38,053 nt of DNA from Mycolicibacterium peregrinum (GCF_001665625.1 NZ_LZSY01000030.1:1-38053), one strand, 5' to 3'. Positions 1 through 7,904 are shown, numbered from the stretch's first letter. Program-made: numbers and translations. Notes: generated from the sequence alone by a model not told the origin.

Positions 1-216
1 GGCTGTTCAAGGGCACCTTCCCGATCCTGATGACCGGCCTCAAGATGACGCTGATCCTGACAGTGGTGTCGATCGCCATCGCGCTGGTGCTCGGCGTCAT
101 CTTCGGGCTCTGCCGGGTGTCGCGGTCGATCATCTTGCGGGCGATCGACACCACTGTCAGGATCAGCGTCATCTTGAGGCCGGTCATCAGGATCGGGAAG
201 GTGCCCTTGAACAGCC
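1..216. repeat. Perfect fold-back inverted repeat at window edge (77-bp arms)
   Basis: Positions 1-77 are the exact reverse complement of 140-216, with a 62-nt loop (78-139). Both arms encode the first membrane helix of the same ABC permease. The inner ends of the arms, GGTGTCGATCGCC (65-77) and GGCGATCGACACC (140-152), look like a native 13-bp inverted repeat of the permease gene, because the plus-strand reading continues through the loop as good permease sequence up to that point. This geometry is what a strand folding back on itself and copying its own upstream sequence gives. It sits exactly at the window start, so a contig-end or amplification chimera is the likeliest origin. Confidence 0.9.
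3..152 (+). other. Plus-strand fragment of the same permease domain (fold-back arm and loop)
   Basis: Read from position 3 on the plus strand this gives LFKGTFPILMTGLKMTLILTV and then SIAIALVLGVIFGLCRVSRS plus about eight more residues. That is the expected continuation of the permease begun on the minus strand at 216-140. After about 152 the reading returns into the reverse complement of the gene. It is therefore the downstream part of the same gene placed in inverted orientation, not a second transporter. Confidence 0.75.
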
Positions 217-1051
217 CGAGGAACGAATTGTCGTCGCTGGTGGCCTCTTCACCGAGGTAACTTGCGATGATCTCGTCGTAGCGCCCGGATTCCTTGAGCT
301 CCTTGAGGCCCGCATTGAACTTCGTCAGCAGCTCGGCATTGCGCCCCTTGTTGACCGCAAAGCCGTAGCTGGAGCCCTTCTCCTTCGGCGTCACGGTCTT
401 GAACCCGTTGCCCTGGGCGATCCCGTACAGCAGCACCGGGTAATCCTCGAAGACCGCCACCGAGTTGCCCGTCTTGACTTCCTCGAACATCGACGGCGAA
501 TCGGCGAACGAGACGACTTCGAAGCCGTACTTGTCCTTGATCGAGTTGGCGAAGTCCGAGCCCTGGGTACCGTTCTTGACCGCGACCCGTTTGCCCTTCA
601 GATCCGCGTAGGACCTGATCTCGTCATTGGACTTCAGCACCGCCATCTGCACGCCGGATTCGAAGTACGGGTCGGAGAAGTCGAACACCTTCTTGCGCGC
701 GTCGGTGATCGACATCCCCGCGATCACAGCGTCGGCCTGATTGGCCTGAACGGCCTGCAGTGCGGCGTCGAAACCGAGCGGCTTGATGGAGATGTTGAAC
801 TTCTGGTTGGCTGCGATCTCGTTGAGCAGATCGATGTCGATTCCGACGAATTTCCCGGCCTTGTCCTGGAATTCGAACGGCGCGAAGGTGATGTCGGTGG
901 CGATGACGTAGGTCTCGCCCTCGGCGGCGGCTCGGGCCGGTGTCAACATCGCAGCCCCGACCAGTCCCACCAGCAACGCCACGACGGCGGCCAGCAGCCG
1001 GTGCGGGGACCGGATGACTCCGGCGATACCCGGCGCGGATTCGACTCTCAT
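140..1051 (-). CDS. Amino-acid ABC transporter fused substrate-binding protein/permease, 3' end cut by fold-back
   Basis: The ATG is at 1051. The protein begins with a charged N-terminus and a hydrophobic signal segment (about residues 15-43, ending ARAAAEG). A type-3 solute-binding domain of the GlnH/HisJ class follows (about 45-280, with ATDITFAPFEFQD, GFDAALQAVQANQADAVIAG and ITDARKKVFDFSDPYF). The first helix of a His/Glu/Gln-type permease domain begins near LFKGTFPILMTGLKMTL. Such SBD-permease fusions are known in Gram-positive bacteria and import polar amino acids with a separate ATPase, which should lie beyond the window. The true reading ends at about 140. Beyond it the frame enters the inverted copy and stays open to the edge as unrelated sequence. 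Which amino acid is carried cannot be read from sequence. Confidence 0.85.
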
Positions 1052-1225
1052 CGTCCAGTCTCCTATCCAGGTGTGAAACGACGAGTTCTCACGCTATCGC
1101 CGTCACTGCGATTAGGGCGGGATTTACCGGGGCACGGTTCGGCGGCTCGATGAAGTCGCACGGCCGGGCTGCGTGCCGCCCTCGACGAGGCGCACAGCTC
1201 ATGTCGGTGCCGTTCGCGGTCTCCC

Positions 1226-1245
1226 CGGCTCAGGCGCGTGAGCCG
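1226..1245. repeat. Perfect 7-bp-arm hairpin
   Basis: CGGCTCA (1226-1232) and TGAGCCG (1239-1245) are perfect inverted arms around a 6-nt loop. It lies 6 bases from the next hairpin (1251-1280). Read on the minus strand both would sit in a long leader of the ABC transporter gene. Confidence 0.5.
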
Positions 1246-1250
1246 CCGGA

Positions 1251-1280
1251 GCGCACAGGTCGCCGAATTGTCCTGTGCGC
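1251..1280. repeat. Perfect 9-bp-arm hairpin
   Basis: GCGCACAGG (1251-1259) and CCTGTGCGC (1272-1280) are perfect arms around a 12-nt loop. The sequence GCGCACAG also occurs at about 1191-1198, which could offer an alternative partner for the right arm. No U-tract follows on either strand, so a simple intrinsic terminator is not obvious. Confidence 0.5.
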
Positions 1281-1527
1281 GAGGATAGTTGCGCGGGCAA
1301 CGTCTCATTCACGCCATCGGCTGATGGCAACCCGCGTGGTGGGCTTTACAAATCATCCGAGCTGTCCATCCCTGCGCCGCGAGAACCTGCTCTGTAAAAG
1401 GACGTTCAGCTGCAGATGCTCCTTATTGAGGTAGTGGACTACGCGTGAGGAATGACTCCGGTCAGTCGTACGTTGCCTTCATGAGAGCGTTGGAGAGCAA
1501 GACGCTCGGTTCAGAGGAAGTTTCGAC

Positions 1528-1812
1528 ATGAGCGTTTTCCATTCGGTTTCCGCCGTCCGACGCGAAGCCTCAGCACACACCCCGACGCGCCGGCACACGC
1601 ACGAGCCGGTGCTGATCACCGAACAGCAGGTGCTGTTCAGTACGGCCGCGGCAGCCGGCGCCCATCCGCACCACAACGTCATCACGATGATGTCGCGTGC
1701 GGTGGCCTCGGTGACGGACCACTGGCGGACGCACCGCGCCCGCCCGCACTACCCGTCGCACTACAGCTATCTGGAGAACAGTCTGATGGCGCGGGAGATG
1801 GACCGGCTCTGA
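1528..1812 (+). CDS. Small conserved mycobacterial-type protein, function unknown
   Basis: 94 residues, ATG start preceded by a purine-rich ribosome site (AGAGGAAG about 8 nt upstream). The sequence is His/Arg/Thr-rich at the N-terminus, has a central segment EQQVLFSTAAAAGAHPHHN, and ends in an aromatic and charged tail containing YPSHYSYLENSLMAREM. I recall similar short proteins ending in YLENxxMAREMxRL in mycobacteria, but know no function. There is no signal peptide and no membrane helix. It converges with the dioxygenase gene, only 13 bp apart, with a GC palindrome between them. Confidence 0.65.
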   Translation: MSVFHSVSAVRREASAHTPTRRHTHEPVLITEQQVLFSTAAAAGAHPHHNVITMMSRAVASVTDHWRTHRARPHYPSHYSYLENSLMAREMDRL

Positions 1813-1825
1813 CCGGCGGGCCCGC

Positions 1826-2755
1826 TCACCCGGCCAGTGCGACCGGCCTGATGACCTCGGAGTATCGCGACGCGTCGCCGGCGATCACCCGGCTGTGCCG
1901 TCCGTGGATATCGACGGGGATGTCGCCGGCCAGGGTGATCCGGCTGAGCCGGCGGAATTGGTCGTCGTAGTCGGCCACCGCGTAGTGCTGGGTGGCCCGG
2001 TTGTCCCAGATCGCCAGGTCCCCCAACTCCCAGTTCCATCGAATCGTGTTCTCCAGCTTGATGACCCGGTTCTGGAGCAGCTGGAAGAGGGTGGCCGACT
2101 CGGCGGGACTGAGACCCACGAACTGTTTGATGAAGTGCCCCAGCAACAGCACGCGCCTGCCCGTCTCGGGATGGACCCGCACCACGGGATGCTCGGTCTC
2201 GTAATACTCGGATTCGAACTCTTCGCGGTACTGGCGGTGACCGTCGGCGACAACGGGCTGGCCCTCGTGGTCGACCTGATCGCCGGCCGTGTAGTCGTAC
2301 TGGTTGGTGTGCACGGCCCACAGGTTCTCGACCAGCGCTCGCAACGGCCCGGGCAGTCGGTCGTAGGCGACCTCGGTCGACGCCCAGGTCGTGGTGCCGC
2401 CGTACTCCGGGAGCGTGACCGCCCGCAGCAACGAGGCCTTCGGGATGCGGTCGACGAACGTCACATCGGTGTGCCAGCTGTTCGCTTTGTCATACCGCGA
2501 GTCGATCGGCAGGATCCGGTCGCCGCGCGAGGTGACCGTCGGATGCGCGCGGGTCGGGGTGCCGAGCAACCGCGCGAACGCCCACTGTCCGTCGTCGTCG
2601 AGGTGGTGTTGGCCGCGGAAGAAGATGACCTTGTGTTCAAGGAGGGCATCGTTGATCGCGGACACCGTGGCGGCGTCGAGGTTGCCGTTGACGTCGATTC
2701 CGTCGATGCGGGCCCCGATGTGGGCTCCGAGCTTCACTACACGCAGAGTGGACAC
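1826..2755 (-). CDS. TauD/TfdA-family Fe(II)/2-oxoglutarate dioxygenase, Rv3406-like alkylsulfatase
   Basis: The protein (309 aa from GTG 2755) closely matches what I remember of M. tuberculosis Rv3406, a 2-oxoglutarate-dependent alkyl sulfatase: [94 protein letters not shown] and the closing [12 protein letters not shown]. The metal triad is expected as H and D of WHTDVTF plus the His in DNRATQHYA, and Arg near [10 protein letters not shown] should bind 2-oxoglutarate. The family cleaves alkyl sulfates or sulfonates for sulfur supply. The GTG at 2755 places the N-terminus as in Rv3406; an alternative GTG at 2803 would add 16 residues. The gene follows the acidic protein gene on the same strand. 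Confidence 0.85.
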   Translation of the reverse strand: MSTLRVVKLGAHIGARIDGIDVNGNLDAATVSAINDALLEHKVIFFRGQHHLDDDGQWAFARLLGTPTRAHPTVTSRGDRILPIDSRYDKANSWHTDVTFVDRIPKASLLRAVTLPEYGGTTTWASTEVAYDRLPGPLRALVENLWAVHTNQYDYTAGDQVDHEGQPVVADGHRQYREEFESEYYETEHPVVRVHPETGRRVLLLGHFIKQFVGLSPAESATLFQLLQNRVIKLENTIRWNWELGDLAIWDNRATQHYAVADYDDQFRRLSRITLAGDIPVDIHGRHSRVIAGDASRYSEVIRPVALAG

Positions 2756-2826
2756 CCCGTCACCATCGGCGATGGGGTGTGGCAGCACCACGGTTGCGCT
2801 CACTACGAGCGCAAAGCGTTCGAAGG

Positions 2827-3162
2827 TCAGTCGATGCGGATGACGTAGGTGCCGTCGTCGTCGCGCTCGATCTGGCCGTCGAGGGCATTGATCCACACCG
2901 GGGTGTCCCGTCGCGAACCGAGGAACGCGCTCTGTACGGAGCCCCCCGGCTGCAGGTCGACATTCCACTCGTCGTCCTGGGCGACGATGGTGAGGAGCTC
3001 CTCGCCATCGGCGCGACGGATCGAGATCACCTGGCCGTTGGAGTCCAGATCCTCCAGACCGGCATCGTCGTCATCGAGGTACTCATCAAGCTCAGCGTCA
3101 TCGAAGATCTCGGCGTCCGAACCTCTGACATCGTCATGCACGCCGACGACTGTACTCAGCAT
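2827..3162 (-). CDS. Acidic protein of unknown function
   Basis: About 111 residues from ATG 3162; a GTG at 3171 would add three. The N-terminal third is strongly acidic ([23 protein letters not shown]). The rest looks like a small beta-rich fold ([20 protein letters not shown], then [20 protein letters not shown] and [10 protein letters not shown]). There are no cysteines, signal peptide or membrane helix. It stands just upstream of the dioxygenase gene on the same strand, 71 nt from the preferred dioxygenase start, so co-transcription is plausible. I do not recognise the family. Confidence 0.6.
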   Translation of the reverse strand: MLSTVVGVHDDVRGSDAEIFDDAELDEYLDDDDAGLEDLDSNGQVISIRRADGEELLTIVAQDDEWNVDLQPGGSVQSAFLGSRRDTPVWINALDGQIERDDDGTYVIRID

Positions 3163-3299
3163 CACGTCCACCGATGCAGACCCCGGCGGATTGAACCGCT
3201 AACGTGCATCCGACGTTTACAGGCTGTTCGCCCGGGGAACAAGGAGTCCCGCTGTGGCGTTGGCGAGAAACATTGGTCTTGAACTTAGGAGGATCATTC

Positions 3300-3593
3300 A
3301 TGGCTACCGATTACGACGCCCCGCGCGTCAAGGAGACCGACGAGCCCGCCGAGGAGTCGCTGGAGCAGCTGGCCACGCGGCGCACCGCGGCCGACACGGC
3401 GGTCATCGACGAGGACGAGGTGGTCGATTCGTTCGACCTGCCCGACGCCGACATCTCCGGCGAGGAGCTGAGCGTGCGCGTCGTCCCGAAGCAAGCTGAC
3501 GAGTTCACCTGTTCCAGCTGCTTCCTGGTGCAGCACCGCAACCGGTTGGCGCTGCAGAAGGGCGAGCAGCAGCTCTGCGTCGAGTGCGTCTGA
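3300..3593 (+). CDS. DUF4193 domain protein
   Basis: 97 residues, a member of the actinobacterial DUF4193 family (M. tuberculosis Rv2699c type). The N-terminal half is acidic and disordered (MATDYDAPRVKETDEPAEES, later TAVIDEDEVVDSFDLPDADI). The C-terminal zinc-ribbon-like part has two CxxC pairs, FTCSSCFLV and QLCVECV. The ATG at 3300 is set by an ideal AGGAGG ribosome site ending 5 nt upstream, one of the strongest in the window. Function is unknown in the family. It converges with arsR over a hairpin. Confidence 0.88.
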   Translation: MATDYDAPRVKETDEPAEESLEQLATRRTAADTAVIDEDEVVDSFDLPDADISGEELSVRVVPKQADEFTCSSCFLVQHRNRLALQKGEQQLCVECV

Positions 3594-3607
3594 CGCAGAG
3601 CCGGACC

Positions 3608-3623
3608 GCGGCCTGACGGCCGC
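3608..3623. terminator. Hairpin between convergent DUF4193 and arsR genes
   Basis: GCGGCC (3608-3613), loop TGAC, GGCCGC (3618-3623). It lies in the 37-bp gap between two converging genes and may end both transcripts. No T-tract follows, which is usual in mycobacteria. Confidence 0.5.
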
Positions 3624-3630
3624 ACGTGCC

Positions 3631-3990
3631 CTACCGACAGCAGTTGGGGTCGAGCACGGAACACAGCGCGACGAGCGAGTCCCGGCGCGGGCGGTGGTAG
3701 ACGTTCATACCGCGCCGTTCGGACTCCACCATGCCCGCGCGCCGCAATTGGGACAGATGGTGGCTGACGGTAGATTCGGCCAGGCCGACCGCAGCCGCGA
3801 GATCACATCCGCAGACTTCTCCGGCCTCGGCGCTGAACAACAGCGACACGAGCTTGACCCGCACCGGGTCGGCCAGCGCTTTCAGCCGTAAGGCAATCTC
3901 CAGCGCTCCGCCGTCATCGATCGGTCCCGCAGCCACGGGTGAGCAGCAGACCGGTTCGGTGGTGTCGACCACCGGCAACGCCTTGGGCAT
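3631..3990 (-). CDS. arsR: ArsR-family arsenic/metal-responsive repressor
   Basis: 119 residues from ATG 3990. It is a winged-helix ArsR/SmtB repressor: ALRLKALADPVRVKLVSLLF, then the metal-site helix EVCGCDL (Cys60, Cys62), matching the ELCVCDL arsenite site of classical ArsR. The recognition helix is GLAESTVSHHLSQLRRAGMV and the wing is SERRGMNVYHR. Further cysteine pairs lie at the N-terminus (Cys15-Cys16 in PVCCSP) and C-terminus (NCCR), so the As(III) site may be built differently from E. coli ArsR. It is divergent from cadI-acr3-arsC, and the palindromic sites between them are the expected operators. Arsenite binding should release DNA and induce both directions. Confidence 0.9.
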   Translation of the reverse strand: MPKALPVVDTTEPVCCSPVAAGPIDDGGALEIALRLKALADPVRVKLVSLLFSAEAGEVCGCDLAAAVGLAESTVSHHLSQLRRAGMVESERRGMNVYHRPRRDSLVALCSVLDPNCCR

Positions 3991-4012
3991 GGATCGATTC
4001 TGCCAGAGGACA

Positions 4013-4040
4013 TTGACATATGTCGAAGAGGTGGCATTAT
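4013..4040 (+). promoter_or_regulatory. Promoter of the ars operon overlapped by ArsR operator 1
   Basis: TTGACA (4013-4018), a 16-nt spacer and CATTAT (4035-4040) form a good sigma-A-type promoter reading toward cadI. The -35 lies inside a dyad, TTGACATATGTCGAA (4013-4027), whose core GACATATGTC is a perfect palindrome. An ArsR dimer there would block RNA polymerase. Confidence 0.65.
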
Positions 4041-4056
4041 CGATGCTGCCCGATAG

Positions 4057-4070
4057 TTCGACATATGCCA
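4057..4070 (+). promoter_or_regulatory. Second ArsR operator-like site
   Basis: TTCGACATATGCCA shares TTCGACATATG with the reverse complement of the site at 4013-4027. The two copies are in inverted orientation about 44 bp apart, near four helical turns. This one lies downstream of the -10, between promoter and cadI start. Confidence 0.55.
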
Positions 4071-4089
4071 CAGAGGTCCGGAGGCTGCC

Positions 4090-4521
4090 ATGTCCCGCGC
4101 ACAACTCGCCTTGAACGTCGATGATCTCGACGAGGCGATCACGTTCTACTCGAAGCTCTTCGACACCGCGCCGGCGAAGGTCAAGCCGGGCTACGCCAAC
4201 TTCGCGATCGCCGCACCCCCGCTGAAGTTGGTACTCATCGAAAACCCCGGTCACGGCGGGACACTCAACCACCTCGGCGTCGAAGTCGAGTCCAGCGACC
4301 AGGTGCACGCCGAGATCGCGCGCCTGACGAACGAAGGCCTGTTCACCGAGGAGGAGATCGGCACGACCTGCTGCTTCGCCACGCAGGACAAGGTCTGGGT
4401 GACGGGGCCTGCCGGCGAAAAGTGGGAGGTCTACACCGTTCTCGCCGACTCAGAGTCCTTCGGCGCGAACTCCCCCGCCCTCAACAGCCCCGAGGCCGGC
4501 GGCACCTGCTGCACATCGTGA
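4090..4521 (+). CDS. cadI: CadI/ArsI family metal-inducible glyoxalase-fold protein
   Basis: 143 residues, very close to M. tuberculosis CadI (Rv2641): MSRAQLALNVDDLDEAITFY, KPGYANFAIAAPPLKLVLIE, GTLNHLGVEV, EEIGTTCCFATQDKVWVTGP, KWEVYTVLADSE. It has the vicinal-oxygen-chelate fold. His61 (NHLGVEV) and Glu113 (KWEVY) are the likely metal ligands, and the vicinal pair Cys94-Cys95 (TTCCF) matches the arsenical-binding pair of ArsI C-As lyases, which break organoarsenicals such as MAs(III). The C-terminus carries another pair (GGTCCTS). It is the first gene of the ars operon, and its stop overlaps the acr3 start by 4 nt. The ArsI-like lyase role is inference from these motifs; CadI itself is known for cadmium induction. 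Confidence 0.88.
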   Translation: MSRAQLALNVDDLDEAITFYSKLFDTAPAKVKPGYANFAIAAPPLKLVLIENPGHGGTLNHLGVEVESSDQVHAEIARLTNEGLFTEEEIGTTCCFATQDKVWVTGPAGEKWEVYTVLADSESFGANSPALNSPEAGGTCCTS

Positions 4522-5579
4522 ACCAGGCTGTCACTTCGCGACTTTCCACGCTGGACCGACTGCTGCCGGTATGGATCGGCGTGGCGATGGCGGGAGGTCT
4601 GCTGCTGGGCAGACTCGTCCCCGGCGTCAACACTGCCCTGAATCACGTTCAGATCGACGGCATTTCACTGCCGATCGCCCTGGGCCTGCTGATCATGATG
4701 TACCCGGTCCTGGCCAAGGTGCGCTACGACCGACTGGACCGGGTGACCGGTGATCGCAAGCTGTTGATCAGCTCGCTGGTCCTCAACTGGGTGCTGGGTC
4801 CCGCCCTGATGTTCGCGCTGGCGTGGCTCTTTCTGCCGGATCTACCTGAGTACCGGACGGGCCTGATCATCGTCGGACTGGCCCGGTGCATCGCGATGGT
4901 CATCATCTGGAACGACCTGGCCTGCGGCGACCGTGAGGCCGCCGCGGTACTGGTCGCCCTCAATTCGATGTTCCAGGTGCTCATGTTCGCCGTACTCGGC
5001 TGGTTCTACCTGTCGGTGCTGCCGGGCTGGCTCGGGTTGGAACAGACGAGTATCGACACATCGCCGTGGCAGATCGCCAAATCGGTGCTGATCTTCCTTG
5101 GCATCCCACTGCTGGCCGGGTACCTGTCACGTCGCATCGGTGAATCCGCGAAAGGCAGGGACTGGTACGAAACGACGTTCCTGCCGCGTATCGGCCCGTG
5201 GGCCCTGTACGGACTGCTGTTCACCATCGTGGTGCTGTTCGCGCTTCAGGGTGACCAGATCGCCACTCGCCCCTGGGACGTCGCCCGCATCGCGCTGCCG
5301 CTGCTGGCGTACTTCGCGATCATGTGGGGCGGCGGATACGCACTGGGCGCTGCGCTGGGGCTGGGCTACGAGCGCACCACCACCCTGGCGTTCACGGCCG
5401 CAGGCAACAACTTCGAACTGGCCATCGCGGTGGCGATCGCGACGTACGGTGCCACCTCTGGCCAGGCCCTGGCAGGTGTCGTCGGCCCCCTGATCGAAGT
5501 GCCCGTCCTCGTGGCGCTGGTCTACGTGTCACTGGGATTGCGGCGCCGGTTCGCAACCGCAGGAGACGACCGTCTGTGA
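4518..5579 (+). CDS. acr3: Acr3-family arsenite efflux permease
   Basis: 353 residues with about ten membrane helices. It starts at GTG 4518, inside the cadI stop (GTGA overlap), which implies translational coupling. Acr3 signatures are the N-terminal TLDRLLPVWIGVAMAGGLLL, MMYPVLAKVRYD, and LARCIAMVIIWNDLACGD containing the conserved Cys124 needed for arsenite transport. A later helix pair, TTTLAFTAAGNNFELAIAVA, carries the unwound-helix motif typical of the BASS superfamily. It exports As(OH)3 made by ArsC reduction. An upstream in-frame ATG at 4422 lies within cadI and is not credible. Confidence 0.92.
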   Translation: MNQAVTSRLSTLDRLLPVWIGVAMAGGLLLGRLVPGVNTALNHVQIDGISLPIALGLLIMMYPVLAKVRYDRLDRVTGDRKLLISSLVLNWVLGPALMFALAWLFLPDLPEYRTGLIIVGLARCIAMVIIWNDLACGDREAAAVLVALNSMFQVLMFAVLGWFYLSVLPGWLGLEQTSIDTSPWQIAKSVLIFLGIPLLAGYLSRRIGESAKGRDWYETTFLPRIGPWALYGLLFTIVVLFALQGDQIATRPWDVARIALPLLAYFAIMWGGGYALGAALGLGYERTTTLAFTAAGNNFELAIAVAIATYGATSGQALAGVVGPLIEVPVLVALVYVSLGLRRRFATAGDDRL

Positions 5580-5589
5580 GGAGACCTCG

Positions 5590-6009
5590 ATGACCGAGCG
5601 CGACCGCCCCAGCGTGTTGTTCCTGTGCACCCACAACGCAGGCCGGTCCCAGATGGCGATGGGCTACTTCACCCACCTCGCCGGAGACCGAGCGTCCGTG
5701 TTCTCGGGCGGCTCGGAGCCGGCTGACGAGGTGAATCCCGCCGCGATCGCCGCCATGGCCGAGGTCGGTATCGATATCGCGCACGAACAGCCGCAGCGAT
5801 GGACCGACGACATCGTCGAGGCGAGCGACGTCGTGGTCACGATGGGGTGCGGAGACACCTGTCCGTACTTCCCGGGCAAGCGCTACGAGAACTGGGACCT
5901 GGCCGACCCGGCCGGCCTCGGAGTCGAAGCCGTCCGTCCGATCCGTGACGACATCGAACGACGCGTTCGAGTCCTCCTCGGTGAACTCGGACTCGGCCCC
6001 GCCGACTGA
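5590..6009 (+). CDS. arsC: Arsenate reductase, low-molecular-weight phosphatase fold
   Basis: 139 residues, ATG preceded by a GAGGAG-type site spanning the acr3 stop. The P-loop CTHNAGRS (Cys13, Arg19) is the CX5R nucleophile motif. Cys87 and Cys91 in TMGCGDTCPYFPGKRYENWD supply further redox cysteines, and the Asp of DLADP is the expected general acid. It reduces arsenate to arsenite for Acr3 export. In actinobacteria such enzymes use either mycothiol/mycoredoxin or thioredoxin; the cysteines at 87 and 91 would permit a thioredoxin-type relay, but I cannot decide from sequence. It ends the ars operon. Confidence 0.9.
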   Translation: MTERDRPSVLFLCTHNAGRSQMAMGYFTHLAGDRASVFSGGSEPADEVNPAAIAAMAEVGIDIAHEQPQRWTDDIVEASDVVVTMGCGDTCPYFPGKRYENWDLADPAGLGVEAVRPIRDDIERRVRVLLGELGLGPAD

Positions 6010-6042
6010 TTTTCCGGTGTCCGATGGCGATGGTGGCCTACC

Positions 6043-6474
6043 GTGACATTCGTGACTGAAGCCGCCATTCGCCAGCGCATCGCCGAGGGTGTGAATGCGA
6101 TCCGTGCGCGCGATCTGGACACGCTCACGGCTCTCTACGCGCCCGATGTCGTGTCTTTCGATCTCGGGGCACCGCTGCGCTACGCGGGTGACGACAACAA
6201 GCGACGGGCCTGGCAGGAGGTCTTCACCGCGTATACCGGGCCGATCGGCTACGACGTGCACGAGCTGACCGTCACCACCGAGGGCGACATCGCGTTCGTG
6301 CACAGCCTCAACCACGTCCGCGGCACCCTCGCCAGTGGCCGTGACACCGACATGTGGGTGCGATGGACGGCATGTCTGCGTTGCGTCGACGGCGTCTGGC
6401 GCGTCTTTCACGACCACATCTCGGTGCCCGCGGACCTCGAATACGGCAAGGCCGTCCTGAATCTGACGCCGTGA
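6043..6474 (+). CDS. SnoaL/NTF2-like protein (DUF4440 type)
   Basis: 143 residues from GTG 6043 (a second GTG at 6052 is also possible). It has the cone-shaped NTF2-like pattern: long N-terminal helix (EAAIRQRIAEGVNAIRARDL), LTALYAPDVVSFDLGAPLRY, GPIGYDVHELTVTTEGDIAF, MWVRWTACLRCVDGVWRVFH and DHISVPADLE. The family includes ketosteroid-isomerase-like enzymes and proteins of polyketide or aromatic catabolism. Substrate unknown. It precedes the P450 gene by about 80 nt on the same strand but need not be part of its operon. Confidence 0.75.
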   Translation: MTFVTEAAIRQRIAEGVNAIRARDLDTLTALYAPDVVSFDLGAPLRYAGDDNKRRAWQEVFTAYTGPIGYDVHELTVTTEGDIAFVHSLNHVRGTLASGRDTDMWVRWTACLRCVDGVWRVFHDHISVPADLEYGKAVLNLTP

Positions 6475-6552
6475 TCTGCCAGAACCGCCCACACCGGCGC
6501 GCGTAGTTCCTATCCTCAGACCTGCAGACCGACAACGACGTTGGAGGCGCAG

Positions 6553-7904
6553 ATGACCGAGGGCGCGACGGCAGAAGCTCGACATAGCGAGCACAGCTAC
6601 CACTTCGACCGGCACACCCCGCAGTACCGCGACCAGTTCGAGCCGATCACGTCGGAGATGCTGGGCTCCTGTCCGCTCGCCTGGACCGACACATACGGCG
6701 GACATTGGGTGGCCGCCGGCAGCAGCCAGGTCTTCGAACTGGCCCGCTGCCCACACATCTCGAATGACAACGACGTCGTCGGGGAACGAAAAGGCTATCG
6801 GGGCATCAACATTCCGCGCGGCGAGGTGAGCACGCAGTTCCGCGGCGGCATGCTGGAGATGGATGATCCCGAACACCGTTCCTACCGGACACCGCTCAAC
6901 GGCTACCTGTCACCGGCCGGTGGAAACCGGTCGTCGACGAACTCGTCAGGGCGTGTCTGGACGAGAAAATCGAAGACGGCAGTATCGATTTCGTCGACGA
7001 TCTGGCGAACATCGTGCCGGCTGTGTTGACGCTCGGACTGTTGGGCGTCCCGCTCGCCGAATGGGAGATCTACTGCGAACCCGCACATGCATCGGTGTAC
7101 ACCCGGGCCGACTCCCCCGACGCCCAGCGCGTCTTCGACCTGTCAGTGGCTTCAGCGGTACACATGATGGGGCACGTCGCGGTGATCCGCGAGGATCCGC
7201 GTCCCGGACTGATCGACGCGATGGTCCAGATGCGCATCGACGGCGAGCCGGCTCCCGATTCGGAGATTCTGGGCATGCTCATGCTCCTGATCGGCGGAGG
7301 TTTCGACACCACGACGGCGTTGACCGCGCACTCGCTCGAGTGGCTTTCCGAGCACCCCGATCAGCGGGAGCGGTTGAGCCGGGACCGCGCTTTTCTGCTC
7401 GACCCGGCGACCGAGGAGTTCCTGCGGTTCTTCACCCCTGCCCCGGGGGACGGCCGCACGGTCTCCGAGGACATCGAAGTAGACGGCGTGCCGCTCAAGG
7501 AAGGTGAGCGGCTGTGGTTGTCCTGGGCGATGGCCAACCGCGACCCACGTGTCTTCGAGAACCCGAACGAGCTCATGATGGACCGAACGGGTAACCGCCA
7601 CTTCAGTTTCGGCTTGGGCGTGCATCGCTGCATCGGCTCGAATGTGGCGCGGACGGTGTTCAAGTCGATGTTGACCGGGGTGCTCGACCGGATGCCGGAC
7701 TACCGATGCGACCCGGCGGGCGCCGTCCACTACGAGACCATCGGCGTCATCCAGGGCATGCAGCACCTGCCCGCGACATTCACCCCGGGCCGGCGGACCG
7801 GTCTGGGCCTGGCCGAGACACTGAAGAAACTGCAACGGATCTGCGACGAGCAGCAGTTGGCCGCGCCGATTACCGTGCACAAGGCCACTGCGGTCATCGA
7901 CTGA
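6553..7904 (+). pseudogene. Cytochrome P450, broken by a frameshift near 6919
   Basis: A single bacterial class P450 is read in two frames. The first part runs from ATG 6553 (GGAGG ribosome site at 6543-6547) through EMDDPEHRSYRTPLNGYLSP. The frame then shifts at about 6918-6921 and resumes as WKPVVDELVRACLDEKIEDG and on to 7904. The second part has the I-helix motif GGGFDTTTA, the ExxR motif in EEFLRF and the heme loop FSFGLGVHRCIG (ligand Cys codon 7629-7631). Family comparison suggests three or four residues (an AVER-like segment) are missing at the junction, which a 10-nt deletion would explain. All catalytic motifs are intact apart from the shift, so this is either a fresh lesion or a sequencing error. 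Substrate is not predictable. Confidence 0.82.

Larger units (their letters stand above)
1052..1527. other. Gene-free region between divergent genes, with hairpins
   Basis: I find no convincing coding sequence in these 476 bases; the short open frames are arginine/proline-rich shadows. The region separates the leftward ABC transporter gene from the rightward small gene at 1528, so it should hold both promoters. It contains two adjacent perfect dyads, described separately, and a third weaker one (GAGCGT at 1485-1490 with ACGCTC at 1502-1507) just upstream of the small gene. I recognise no known riboswitch consensus. Confidence 0.5.

Noticed and set aside
1150..1434. 94-codon plus-strand frame in the first intergenic region
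   Set aside because: Basic, low-complexity translation, no ribosome site, and it overlaps the hairpins; no sign of a real protein.
1810..1830. GC palindrome between the 94-aa gene and the dioxygenase as a terminator
   Set aside because: GCGGGCCCGC has no loop room to form a normal hairpin; could be chance in a 13-bp gap.
1895..2848. 317-codon plus-strand frame
   Set aside because: Antisense to the Rv3406-like dioxygenase; composition of a shadow.
5392..6876. 494-codon open frame on the minus strand across arsC, SnoaL-like and P450 genes
   Set aside because: It is antisense to three well-supported genes, is rich in Arg/Gly/His, and has no recognisable domain; typical long shadow frame in high-GC DNA.
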